Origin: Paraburkholderia sp. PREW-6R
GTDB taxonomy: Bacteria; Pseudomonadota; Gammaproteobacteria; Burkholderiales; Burkholderiaceae
Direction: 5' to 3'
Assembly (NCBI RefSeq): GCF_039621805.1
Contig: NZ_CP155076.1
Location: forward strand, 279,857 to 343,856
DNA length: 64,000 nucleotides
In this document: in pieces, positions 55,284 to 64,000 of the stretch
Layout of the letters: each line of letters opens with the position of its first letter
How positions within the stretch are numbered: the stretch's first letter is position 1
Translations under genes and position numbers: made by a program
Notes under the pieces: generated by a model
Database searches by the model: none
Seen by the model: only the letters and a program-made list of their open reading frames with translations
Told to the model about the DNA's origin: nothing

Positions 55284-56300
55284 CTTCCTGGAATCCGGCG
55301 CTATCGCGCAGTTGGTTCGTCGTTGCCCAGTCACGGCAAATCGGAAACAGGCCGTTCGCCGTTACCCTCCTGAATCGTCCGCTCGTTGTCGCACGCGATC
55401 GTCAGGGCGCCTTGATGGCGCTCGACGATTGCTGCCCTCACCGCCACGTACCGCTCTCGCTCGGAAAGATGACCGACGAAGGCCTGCAATGTGCGTATCA
55501 CGGGTGGACGTTTCGTGCCGACGGCCGCTGCGTCTCGGTACCAGGTCTCATGCCCTCCACATGCGCGCCGGTTGCGCAGGTGCGTGCGGTGAGCGTCATG
55601 GAGCAGGGTGGTCTGGTATGGGTGAAGCTCGACGGTCGCACCCCTGAACAGGCGGGGACGCTGCCCGCTTTCGTCCGCCGCCTGCAGCCGTCGAAGCGAC
55701 GCTTCGTGTGGCAGTCGACGTGGCGCGCGCGCCGTCGACGCGCTCGAGAATTTTCTGGATGGTCAGCACACGCATTTCGTGCACGCCGGATTAGTCCGCA
55801 GGAGCCAGCAGCGCACGGTCGTCGCGGCAGATGTATCGAAATCGCAAGGCTCTGTGCGAGTGGACTATCGCGGGCAATCGGCCCAAAGCGGCTGGATGTA
55901 CAGACTGTTCGAATCGCCAAGGGAAGTCGAACGTGCCTGGTTCTGTTCGGGCGCGGCAGGCACGGCACAACTGGAGTACCGGTATCGGAACGGAAGCGCT
56001 CTCTATTTCACGCTTCATTTTAGTCCGAGCGACGCGTCCCAACTGCACGTCTATGGGACGCTGCACGTTGAAAACCGATGGGCGCCGGGGTGGGCCCTAC
56101 GGCTTTTCGTATGGCCGTTCCTGCAACGGGTCCTGGCCCAGGATCAGGCGATAGTCGAAGCACAGGCAGCGAACAGAAAGCGGTTCAACAGCGGCGAAGG
56201 TCTATCGAGCGGACTGGACCTTGTAAAACCTGTTCTCGACGCAGCATGGTTAGCTATCGATTGCCAGTGGGACCGATCCATAGTGCATATGCTCCTTTGA
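55280..56300 (+). pseudogene. Rieske oxygenase, frameshifted in a CG repeat
   Basis: The N-terminal Rieske [2Fe-2S] domain is intact (C52-P-H54 in CCPHRH and C71-A-Y-H74 in CAYHGW), preceded by SWFVVAQSRQIG. After WQSTWRA (near 55730) the frame breaks at GCGCGCGCGCC. The other frame continues with AVDALENFLDGQHTHFVHAG, which holds the mononuclear-iron ligand region, and runs to 56300. If the CG run were 2 nt different the protein would be about 340 aa, the normal length. It may be a lesion, a phase-variable switch, or a sequencing error. It is last in the operon and would hydroxylate the product. Confidence 0.75.
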
Positions 56301-56579
56301 GAAATCGTGCATCAGATTACAGGCTTGCGTCGGAAGTAATACATCTGCTACCCGACTTTTAGGTGCGCCCCGATGGCGGACACCTTTCTGGCAACCAGGC
56401 CGAGAGCGCTTGGACGTCCAGGCTGCGCACACCTATTCGAAGCCTTAAGCCCTAAGCTCGCGCGCCGCGTCATGTTCCACCGTCGTGCATTAATTGCCGT
56501 GAACCAAAGAAGAAGGTAATAACTGTGGCGCGCAAGTGCTGATCACGGAAAACCGTCGCTTCGCCGGTTTCCAGATGTG

Positions 56580-56900
56580 CCGCGTTGATCTGAATAGGTC
56601 GGTTGTATCAAGCGAATCGCTTTGTCGATCGCATCTAGACCCGTCGCGCCCTGAGGTCGACGTTGCTACCTTAGAATTCCGGTTGGTCAAATATGCTGAG
56701 CTCGCCGCAGCGCGTGCGTGGACGGCGACTGGCAGCGCATCCTCCCCTGCCTTGTTGCCAACCGGCGTCTCGCCTCGTGCCAGCAACGTTGCCACAAGCC
56801 AGCATGCAATCCGTGGACGTGCAATGATCACTGCCCGATATCCAGCTCCAGTTCCCGATCAGCGACCCGGTGTTCGTTCGTCCTACTGGATAGCGTCAAG
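56580..56900 (+). pseudogene. Degraded tnsA (second Tn7-like copy)
   Basis: Scattered pieces match the TnsA-like protein at 30779-31414: AELAAARAWT, then in another frame GDWQRILPCLVANRR (compare ERAAARVWTGNWQRMLPVLV). Several frameshifts. The tniA gene that should follow is missing; 56900-57150 is unrecognisable. Confidence 0.55.
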
Positions 56901-57159
56901 CCGGAAGTCCGGATTACCTGGAAACATCCTGGCTGCTCGGCCGAGGTGTTCGTCGCTGCTTCAGGGGATCATGGTCGACGTTCCGTTCGGGTCATCGGTT
57001 CGTAGTTGCCGTGGCACTCTCTCTGTTTGTCGCAGGCTGTGATGCGCCAACAGATTTCGACGTTTATTTCAAAGATCGTCGGGTGATGGACGAGCGGTCG
57101 ATGTCGGTCAAGGTTATGCTGGGGTCTGGGACGACGTCTTTCCAGCCTAAGATCGCGAG

Positions 57160-57671
57160 ATGTGCATGACCCACTGGATCGCCAGAAGCTTAAGCGAACC
57201 ACGTTTCCTAACGGGCAGGAGGAACTGCTCGCGCATCGCCTTGCAGTTCGTAGGCAAGACGCGAAGTGTCGAGCGTCTTACGGTCGACGAATTCGCGTTC
57301 GATGGAATGGGCAATGTCAGGGATGTCGCGACACGCTTGAGCGGGCACGATCGGCTTGCCTATTTGGAAGATACGCCCTGGAGCTTTACACGCTTTTACA
57401 TGACCAACGCGCTCGACGCTGGCGCCTGTTGAGCGACGCCAGCCAGTTGTCGCAGACGTGCGAGCCTGCAGAGCACAAGGCAAGCTTGCCTGACAACCTG
57501 GATTTACCAAAGGACTCGTTCGTCCGCGCCGGCGATATTGTCCTCAGGGAAAGCGAAATCAAAAATGCGCCGGATTGCTGCCTCAAGTCAACAGTATGGG
57601 CCCACGCTGCTCATCGTCGCGGCTCTAGCCAGTCCTGCCATGCAACCGGACGTGTGCTCGCAACAGCGTAA
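57160..57671 (+). pseudogene. Degraded tniB (second Tn7-like copy)
   Basis: RSVERLTVDEFAFDGMGNVR and WSFTRFYMTNALDAG in one frame, then LLSDASQLSQTCEPAEHKAS and a TVWAHAAHRRGSSQSCHATG end in another. They parallel the C-terminal half of the TniB at 27780-28757 (ELAFHGIRNAEDVAT; WSFTRFYLPQAFDAG; SLWAHAVRHSGYVQSRHATG). The Walker A part is absent. Confidence 0.8.
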
Positions 57672-57988
57672 CGGCGATGTGATCGACGTACGCGCTTCTT
57701 ATTTTGACATTTTAAGAACGGCAGCCCGATACGCCGCCGAGCCGGCTGTTAGAAACGATTGGCTCCTGCGCAGTGATTCTCTTTTCGCGATCCTCTGGAA
57801 ATCAGACTGCGTCGAGGCACGGACAGGCAATGTTCTGCGCCTGAGATTCCCGGACGACGATCCATTCAACGGCGTTATGTCGCTGCGAAGCACGCTCGGT
57901 CTCACTCAACTGCACCGACTGCTGCGACATCTCTATGAACGTCTTCCGCACAGCATTCCTCGATACAACGCCAGGAGCATTATCACGC
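57640..57988 (+). pseudogene. Degraded tniQ fused to integrase 3' end
   Basis: AVRNDWLLRSDSLFAILWK then LTQLHRLLRHLYER match TniQ (DARWLLPGESIVSILWK and DLKHLRRMLLLPG). The frame then runs directly into the duplicated integrase tail SVSTTSIYLHSDE at 57990, making a chimeric frame that ends at 58080. It is not expected to be functional. Confidence 0.7.
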
Positions 57989-57989
57989 C

Positions 57990-58560
57990 GCTTTCGGTGT
58001 CCACGACATCGATCTATCTGCATAGCGACGAGGCAAAACGGGCACGACAGATTGCCGAAGCATTCGGTAAGCGTGGGTAAGAGAGGCGCCCTCCCCATCA
58101 CGAAGCTTGTCGGCCCTGTAGCGATCGACGGTACGGTGTGCGGAATCGGGCGTCTCCCGAATGTTCACCTTGCTAGATATCGTCGCAACTGGACTGCTCA
58201 TACTTGTCGGTCGACAACGCTTTCCATTCAGCCTCGTGCTGAGGCTGCCTCCCCGCATGCGTCATCGCGATCGCGGCTGTCGAAGCACGGTTATCGCTTG
58301 AGCCCGGTGCGCGACGCCCGATTACTCGGGACGTTTCCCGAAGGCAATACCCGCATCCGGGCAATGTCCGGGCGCAGAGCGCTGGCGAACCCGAAGCTGC
58401 GTCAAGCTGCTGCACTGAATTTGTAGGGCATGTGGGCTGACCGGCTGCGCTCCGCCCCAAGTCTCCGCCCTCGTCCAGTGCGCTTCTGTTGCATGCCAGT
58501 CTGCGACGAAGTCGTGTACTAAGCCTCATCGCTCTGACCGTTAGTTGCGCGCACCCAAGA
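57990..58560. repeat. Long direct repeat, right copy
   Basis: Counterpart of 39806-40385: the last ~30 codons of the integrase including the catalytic Tyr (TTSIYLH), the stop at 58080, and the conserved downstream segment to about 58560. It has no integrase body upstream. This fits an att-like end or a recombination scar. Confidence 0.85.
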
Positions 58561-59046
58561 GCGACGATGGGTCCAATTTGTGGCCCCGACCTGCTCCAGC
58601 ATTGTCATCCTTGTGCTCGCGCGACGCCCGCGCATCGTCCTGATGCTGTGGGTCGATGAGCCAGATTGTGCTTCAGCCGTTAATTCGGCCGTGCATTCGG
58701 AGCCGGAAACTTCTGTCCCTCGTCCTATTACAAAATACGTATTGTTTGATACATTCCGTCCGACTTAGTGTCGCATGCCTGCAATCTTCCTTCACAAGAG
58801 TCGGTTGCGTGTTCATCAACCCCTCTCATCGTGAAACAATTCCTGCACAAGTAGTCGCAACTCTCTGCTGAACCCGGCCAGCACTAGCTTCCCGGCATTT
58901 CGGAAGCGCGAGAACAATGTTTCACAATGACTGTTCTTATCAAATTTTTCGCTTGCTAGGCTAGACTCCTCGCCTCGCTCTGAGTCGTTCCTTCATGTGC
59001 GTGAAGGAGGGAAAGCGCCCCCGCCCGAGCTATCGTTCGACGACAC
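58561..59046. other. No gene recognised
   Basis: About 490 bp between the direct repeat and the IS481-type element; only short unsupported frames. Confidence 0.5.
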
Positions 59047-60321
59047 TGTATGGACCGGCGACATAGGTAACAGGTGTGCGGAGACATGGGTAACACATGA
59101 TCCGCTCATTCAGGCTGGTTCAGATTAATTGTTCCAAAACGGTGATGGGCAAAAAACAGGTCGTAGCAGTTCTCTTCACCGACGCGCTCCCGGATGGCCA
59201 CGGGCAGGTTATGCAGTGCGCTCGATACCTTGAATCGCCGCTTCCTGAAGCGTAGTTCACCGTTCCATTTCACACACTGCACGTGGTCGTTTTCGCCGTA
59301 CTCAATCGGCGGCAGGATCTCGGGGTAGGCGCGCGGACCCGGCCGATAGCGCGTGACCGGGGTTGCCATGTCCAGCGCCTGATATGGGCGCTGATGTTAT
59401 AGACCGAGCGCCAGTCATCAAACGCCTGCTGGGCACTGGGCAGATCCCTGAAACGGCGCCCGGCGATTACCTCGGCCTTCATGCGGTGAAACCGCTCCTC
59501 CTTGCCGTTGGTCTGCGGATGCGCCACCCTGCTGTGGGAAAGTCGCACGCCCAGCCGGATGAGCCAGATGGCAAGCTCCGTCAACTGGCCCGGCTGGCTG
59601 GGGCTGCCCCAAGGCGACCCGTTGTCCGCGTTGATGCGCAGCGGCAGGCCATAGCGGCGGAACGTGCGCTCCAGATGCTGCTGCACGATGCCGGTGTCGG
59701 TGCTGATACAGGCATCGAGTGTCACGTTGTAGCGCGAATGATCGTCCAGCATGGTCAGCGGCGAACAGTGCCGTCCGTCCTGCAGGTCGAACCAGCCCTT
59801 GAAACCCATCTGCCAGAGATCGTTGGGCTGCGCATGCTCGAAGCGTTGCCAGGCCGTGGCGGCATAGGACGCGCCCGGGTCGATCAGCGCGTGGCGATGC
59901 AGGATATCCGTCACGGTGCTGGGGGCGGGCACGTCCGTGTGACCCCGATCGCACAGACGCCGGCTGATTTTGCGGCCACCCCAGGCCGGATGTGCCTGCC
60001 GCAGTTCCACCACCCGCTGTTCGACCGACGGTGGGGTGCGTGCCGGACTCTGCCGGGGCCGTCGCGAATGATCCATCAGCGCGGTGTCGCCGCCCTGCGC
60101 GTGGCTATCGAGCCACTTATAGCCGGTCTTCGGGCTGATGCCGAAACGCCGGCACAGGTCACGACGGTTGGCGCCTTCCTGCGAGGCCAGATGAACGAAT
60201 TCCAGGCGCAGATTCATGGTGTCTCTCGGATTCCAGGGCATGACCGGCTCCAGGCGATTTACTCGCCCAAAGTGTTACCCATGTCTCCGCACACCTGTTA
60301 CCTATGTCGCCGGTCCATACA
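59047..60321. mobile_element. IS481-family insertion sequence
   Basis: A 1275-bp element with perfect 50-bp terminal inverted repeats at 59047-59096 and 60272-60321. Each end contains two tandem related sites (GACATAGGTAAC and GACATGGGTAAC). The single transposase gene inside is frameshifted. I could not see a clear target-site duplication. Confidence 0.9.
59106..60241 (-). pseudogene. IS481-family transposase, frameshifted
   Basis: The transposase begins MPWNPRDTMNLRLEFVHLAS. The N-terminal HTH reads RRDLCRRFGISPKTGYKWL, and the rve catalytic core has WQMGFKGWF (first Asp region, Gly-Phe-Lys), NADNGSPWG (second Asp) and HPQTNGKEERFHR (Glu). After DDWRSVYN the frame shifts (one missing C near 59395) and continues YQALDMATPVTRYRPGPRA and KRRFKVSSALHN to 59106. 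Otherwise full length, about 380 aa. The very intact ends suggest a recent inactivation. Confidence 0.88.
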
Positions 60322-60960
60322 GGTAGCGAAACCAAGAGCGCAATGTCACGGCAATCCCGCCCCGCCACTCGCACCGTGCGTTTTTAAGAGCAACGAGGGG
60401 GAAGCTGTTGCCGCCTCTTGGTCGCTCTAGGCAGCGCTTCTAGAAACTATTCGTAGGCGATGATGGATTTGCTGGCGGGCATGTTAGGGCCAGAGGGTGC
60501 AGAGCGGATCCTGCTTCATGTGGCGTTGCCGGATGCGTTTTGCCGCAAAAGCACACGTACTGCGGCCGAAGACGTGCTTACCGACGAGATCCAAGGCGCC
60601 CGCACGCACTTTCGCATACGAAAGATTCAGATCTACTCTTCAAGAGGGGCAGCGTCGAATGGCGCACGAACCACGACCGCCTCTGCCCCGGCGACCGGGG
60701 CGAGCACAGCTGACGAATGGCAATTGGGGTTTTCGGGAAGTTAGCTGTCGCCCTCCGCTCCGAACTCGACCGCACAATCGCGATCCCGCTATCGTGACTG
60801 CGTTTGACGCTTAACCCCAAGGCAGTCAACTGGGCGTATCTATGGTCTGTCCGATAGCGTGTCTGCCCTGTTCAGTGGGTTTACGCATCGGAGACTTCAC
60901 AGCTCAAGCTATCACACCGGAGCAGCTTTTGTGTCTTGGAATAGTCAACTTATTGATTTT
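60322..60960. other. No gene recognised
   Basis: About 640 bp downstream of the IS. Frames such as 60460-60744 have no family or ribosome site. No repeats or RNA structure supported. Confidence 0.45.
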
Positions 60961-60967
60961 ATTGGAC

Positions 60968-61044
60968 ATCCAAATTGGATCGACCATCAGTGAACGAAGC
61001 CATGAAAGCTAGGCCATTGATTTAAATGACTTTCCAATTTGGAT
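60968..61044. other. Candidate parS centromere sites
   Basis: Two odd-centred palindromes, ATCCAAATTGGAT at 60968-60980 and TCCAATTTGGA(T) at 61033-61044, 65 bp apart, lie immediately downstream of parB. The pair has the form expected of ParB binding sites near a plasmid par operon. Position and symmetry are seen; binding is inferred. Confidence 0.45.
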
Positions 61045-61063
61045 GCTTGCACGTTTCAGCGCG

Positions 61064-62053
61064 CTACATCTTCTCGATTTCCGACCGAATGAAGTCCGCG
61101 ATTCGGTGCGCCCATTCATCCGCCATCGCTTCTCCGTCCTTTCCAGAGAATCGCAATCCGACTACAGCGCTCCTCACCGACACTTCACAGAACTTTCGCT
61201 TACCAGCATTAATCGTCACAACGGTCGGCGTTGCGGCCTTCGGACGAGGCGGGGATGCCAAGGCCAAAGCTTTCTCCTGCGTCAGGGCAGCGGAATTAAT
61301 CAAAGCGCTGATCGCCTTCGTCACCTCTTCGATCCGCCCCTGCTGTGCCAACGAAGCAAATTTTGCGGCAGCGGTGCCACCGAGCTTGTGAGGCCTGGTC
61401 GCAATCACTTGTTTCGCCGCGTCCGGCAGATTCTCAAATGACAGAATTCGCGCCACGTGGCTCTGCGCCAGCCCCGACATACGGGTGATATCCGCCTGAG
61501 AGAGGCCAAGGTTTTGCTGAATTCTCTTGAACTGTCGGTATTTTTCAAAGTCTGGAAGTGCGGGTGCGAGCAAATTCGAGAATGCCGCACCTAATTCCAC
61601 CTCCGCATCGGTTCCGTTGAACGGTACACCAAGAATAGTGGCCCGATTGAGATCATCGCGGTAAATTGCTACACGGTTATTCCCAGAAATGATCTCGTTA
61701 CGACCATCGGCCAACGGCCGATAAACAATAGGATGCACAAGTGGATTGCTCTCGAGGTTTGCACGAAGCTCCCTATACTCTTCCTCAGAAAGAACTCGTC
61801 GGCGGCCTGGCACCTCGATGAGCGTCTCAATGGAGATTTCATGAGACGAGCCGACTTCAGTGGTTTCAAGCTCCTCAATTCGTTTTAAAGCTGACTGTAG
61901 TTCACGCTCCTTTTCCGCAAGGAGCGGAAAGGAAGCCATCAATTGCCCAGGCGCCGTTTTAGGCCGACCAGAGGGATCGTCACCGGCCTTCTGATTTCGT
62001 GGAGACGTTCCTATAGAAGCGGCTTTGGCCGCTAATCGGTCTTTAATGCTCAT
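61064..62053 (-). CDS. parB: ParB partition protein
   Basis: A 329-aa plasmid ParB. The N-terminal MSIKDRLAAKA motif is common in Burkholderiales ParB proteins. ParB-type core: SGNNRVAIYR (the NRxxAxR-type nucleotide-binding box), and a central HTH LSQADITRMSGLAQSHVARIL. It binds parS and bridges plasmid copies to ParA. Its ATG 62053 overlaps the parA stop (ATGA), so the pair is coupled. Candidate parS sites lie just downstream. Confidence 0.92.
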   Translation of the reverse strand: MSIKDRLAAKAASIGTSPRNQKAGDDPSGRPKTAPGQLMASFPLLAEKERELQSALKRIEELETTEVGSSHEISIETLIEVPGRRRVLSEEEYRELRANLESNPLVHPIVYRPLADGRNEIISGNNRVAIYRDDLNRATILGVPFNGTDAEVELGAAFSNLLAPALPDFEKYRQFKRIQQNLGLSQADITRMSGLAQSHVARILSFENLPDAAKQVIATRPHKLGGTAAAKFASLAQQGRIEEVTKAISALINSAALTQEKALALASPPRPKAATPTVVTINAGKRKFCEVSVRSAVVGLRFSGKDGEAMADEWAHRIADFIRSEIEKM

Positions 62054-63279
62054 TCGGCCTCCTGACCCGCGTGCCATAACGCAACAAGTTGCTGATCGAT
62101 AATCTCGGCAAACCGATCATAGGCCTCTCGCGCCCGCTGATACGTCTTCAGACTGCCTTGGTACCTCGAAATGTCATAGACAGTCCCGAACTCTGCCGCG
62201 GCGGTTTGTGTAACCGCAGTCGTCGGAATCTCAACCGGAAGCACCAAGCCTTCATAAGTCTTGTTGATCCAATCTCGCACGATCGGCGTAGCCGCTTGAC
62301 TCTGATCGACCTTTGCAAGCAGAACGTGAATAAAATCGAAGCTTTTAACGAGTTCAGGCGCCACCTGTGTCATGCTTTCCGAAAGATCCGAAAAGAGGCT
62401 CCAGAACTGAGTAGATGATGCATAGTCGAGTGCGCTGGGTGGCGTGGGCACAATGAGCCCGTCCGCAGCCATAAAGGCGTTGATTGTTAAATATGAGAGT
62501 GCAGGCGGAGTGTCGATAATTACGACGTCGTAGTCGTCTAATAGCGGTTCAAGCCCCCGATTCAACACATTCCAAAATTGGAAAGATTGGTCCTTCGATT
62601 GCTTGAATGGCAGGAAAAATTCTGCGCCGAACAATGCAGCGCTTGCGGGAATGAGATCCACGCCGTCCCAGTACGTTGGTTGGACCGCATATTGCAAATC
62701 GTCCACGTCTCCATAAATCAATGGAAGAACAGTTTGCTCATCAGAAACTTCGCTATCGGCGAGTATCCCGTTGAGCGCCGACAAGGAGGCTTGCGGATCA
62801 AGGTCAACGAGCAACACCCGACGGCCGAACAGCGACAACCCCTGCGCAAGCGTCATGGCTGTAGTCGTTTTGCTTACGCCACCTTTAAAATTTCCGATCG
62901 CGATTTTCTTTCCCTTCACGCCGGCAGGACGCTTCGCGAACGGCGCAATTTGATCAATCCAAACCCGCGCCTCCTCGAGTGTGAACTCCCGGCTTCGGCT
63001 GTGCCGCAACGTCCCTTGGGGCAATTCCGAGTCAGACCGCGTTAAATAATTCATTCGCTGCCTGTCAATTCGACAAAGGTCTCCAACTTGCGCGGTTGTG
63101 AAAACAGGTGAGTTTTTGCGCGGGTGAGGAGCAAGCATGCTTTCGCGAACATCCACGAGCATGCCGCTCGCGTTGTCTGCTATAGCTTTTATCGCCGATA
63201 GAGGCATCGGTTTCGGAGCATGCTTCAGCTGGATTGACATCTTTGGTTTTTCAGAACGCGCACGCACTGTTGTATTCAT
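62050..63279 (-). CDS. parA: ParA partition ATPase (type Ia)
   Basis: A 409-aa ParA. The N-terminal ~110 residues carry a DNA-binding HTH region (VGDLCRIDRQRMNYLTRSD), as in the long P1/F type that autoregulates. The deviant Walker A motif FKGGVSKTT is at residues 131-139, LLVDLDPQASLS is Walker A', and YDVVIIDTPPALSYL is Walker B. ATG 63279 is chosen (GGAAG 6 nt upstream); the frame extends to 63348. It is expected to repress its own promoter located right of 63280. Confidence 0.93.
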   Translation of the reverse strand: MNTTVRARSEKPKMSIQLKHAPKPMPLSAIKAIADNASGMLVDVRESMLAPHPRKNSPVFTTAQVGDLCRIDRQRMNYLTRSDSELPQGTLRHSRSREFTLEEARVWIDQIAPFAKRPAGVKGKKIAIGNFKGGVSKTTTAMTLAQGLSLFGRRVLLVDLDPQASLSALNGILADSEVSDEQTVLPLIYGDVDDLQYAVQPTYWDGVDLIPASAALFGAEFFLPFKQSKDQSFQFWNVLNRGLEPLLDDYDVVIIDTPPALSYLTINAFMAADGLIVPTPPSALDYASSTQFWSLFSDLSESMTQVAPELVKSFDFIHVLLAKVDQSQAATPIVRDWINKTYEGLVLPVEIPTTAVTQTAAAEFGTVYDISRYQGSLKTYQRAREAYDRFAEIIDQQLVALWHAGQEAE

Positions 63280-63534
63280 CAGAGCTTCCCGAATCAAGTA
63301 ATGCCCAACGATATGAGCGTCGTATGGTGGTTTCAACACGCAAAGCATAAATCAGCAATTGATGTTGAATCTTGCCGGAGCTTGTTCAGAAAAACTAGTG
63401 TTTGCGTCAAGTTTTCGCGCAGATGCGGTTGCATGATGAGCGTCGACCCTGCTCTTTGCCCACGGTTAGCGAACAATCACATTCGATAGCGGTGAGGCAT
63501 CACGTTCGCGGAATAAATACCATCAGCTGAGATG
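63280..63534. promoter_or_regulatory. parA upstream region
   Basis: About 255 bp between parA and the iterons. It should hold the parAB promoter and ParA operator, but I cannot point to a specific site. No convincing gene. Confidence 0.35.
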
Positions 63535-63985
63535 CGAAAGGTCATGGTTTGTGGGGACCTTCCGGGCTATGACGAACGAAAGGTCATGGTTTGTGGGGAG
63601 ATTTCTTGAGACTAGTTCTGGTTAGATGCCCTTTTTAGCGAAGCCAAACGCGGACTTATCGTTGATCGATGTCCGGCTATTCGACCTCAACGCGGATTTC
63701 TGCCCGTGATTGGCCTCCCTAACCTGCGCTTGACATGCGGAGATCCACATCTAGCTGGCACGGCCTACCCACTTTAGCTGACCCGCAACTCAAATTCGAT
63801 GCGCTGAAGGTTAGGGTCTGTGGGGAACTGGACGCGTTACTCGCCGCGCGGAATTCCGCCCCCATAAACCCTAACCCTTAGAAGCGGAACGTCTATATAA
63901 TATCTATATAAATCAATATCTTAAGTCTAATCTTGCCGGGTGCCCCACATAGCCTGACTTTCCCCACAAAGCCTGACCTGACGCC
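63535..63985. repeat. Iteron array, probable replication origin
   Basis: A 23-bp repeat containing GGTCATGGTTTGTGGGGA is exactly repeated at 63535-63557 and 63577-63599 (42 bp apart, about four helical turns). A related copy GGTTAGGGTCTGTGGGGA lies at 63809-63826. Inverted relatives are at about 63860-63879, 63943-63958 and 63961-63979 (CCCCACAAAGCCTGACC type). This arrangement is typical of iteron-controlled plasmid origins. A rep gene is expected beyond the right edge. Confidence 0.7.
63889..63928. other. AT-rich probable DNA unwinding element
   Basis: GTCTATATAATATCTATAT and AAATCAATATCTTAAG make an almost GC-free stretch between the inverted iterons, the position of an origin's melting region. 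Confidence 0.5.
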
Positions 63986-64000
63986 CCATAGACAACGACA

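Noticed and set aside
57538..58080. A 180-codon frame with an integrase-like end
   Set aside because: It is an accidental fusion of degraded tniB/tniQ sequence to the duplicated integrase tail, lacking a recombinase domain.
1..64000. tRNA, tmRNA or rRNA genes
   Set aside because: I found no stretch with their conserved sequence elements; a covariance scan would be needed to exclude a tRNA fragment at an att site.

Overview
The window looks like an accessory replicon (large plasmid or megaplasmid) of a Burkholderiaceae bacterium such as Paraburkholderia, Caballeronia or Burkholderia. The base composition is GC-rich with AT-rich islands. It carries a Burkholderia-type (BcpAIOB-like) contact-dependent inhibition operon, a type Ia parA-parB partition pair, and an iteron-rich AT-rich stretch at the right edge that looks like a plasmid origin. 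Mobile-element debris is abundant: Tn7-like, IS3, IS21 and IS481 pieces and several tyrosine recombinases. No rRNA or tRNA gene was recognised. All identifications come from reading motifs; no database search was run.

Layout. 1-6.2 kb (minus strand): the start of a protein with an HELGH zinc motif and 219-bp tandem repeats, preceded by two copies of a small exported protein and a membrane protein, with relics of that membrane gene left by the duplication. 6.2-10 kb: decayed DNA, an NHL-type lipoprotein, and IS3 and IS21 relics. 10-26.7 kb: two CDI/two-partner-secretion loci. The left one is broken (frameshifted tpsB, a displaced toxin C-terminus, three immunity-type genes). The right one is intact: tpsA of 3130 aa, two small immunity candidates, a BcpO-like lipoprotein, tpsB and a second lipoprotein. 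27.0-31.6 kb: a compact Tn7-like transposon (tnsA, frameshifted tniA, tniB, tniQ) whose right end truncates a tyrosine recombinase that follows a second, intact one. 34.5-36 kb: a defence island with an Abi_2/AbiF-type HEPN protein behind a structured region ending in an intrinsic terminator, a candidate ncRNA antitoxin. 36-40.4 kb: a broken SET-domain gene, a small hypothetical gene and a DUF3701-type integrase. 40.6-44.5 kb: small orphan genes. 44.7-47.4 kb: an alpha/beta hydrolase divergent from an Rrf2 regulator, then a lipoprotein.

48.5-56.3 kb holds the most interesting metabolic block: an ArsR-type regulator followed by seven tightly coupled genes (ketosynthase III, SDR, metallo-beta-lactamase-fold hydrolase, adenylating ligase, ATP-grasp enzyme, GNAT-like transferase and a Rieske oxygenase frameshifted in a CG repeat). 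I cannot match this set to a known product. 56.5-58.6 kb contains a second, decayed copy of the Tn7-like genes fused to a duplicate of the DUF3701 integrase 3' end and its downstream DNA. This gives a roughly 570-bp direct repeat that brackets 39.8-58.6 kb. An IS481-type element (59.05-60.32 kb) and the parS/parAB/origin region close the window.

How it fits together: the right end keeps the replicon (partition and origin). The rest is layered accessory DNA for competition (CDI toxins and immunities), phage defence (Abi plus candidate RNA), specialised metabolism, and the recombinases and transposons that assembled it.
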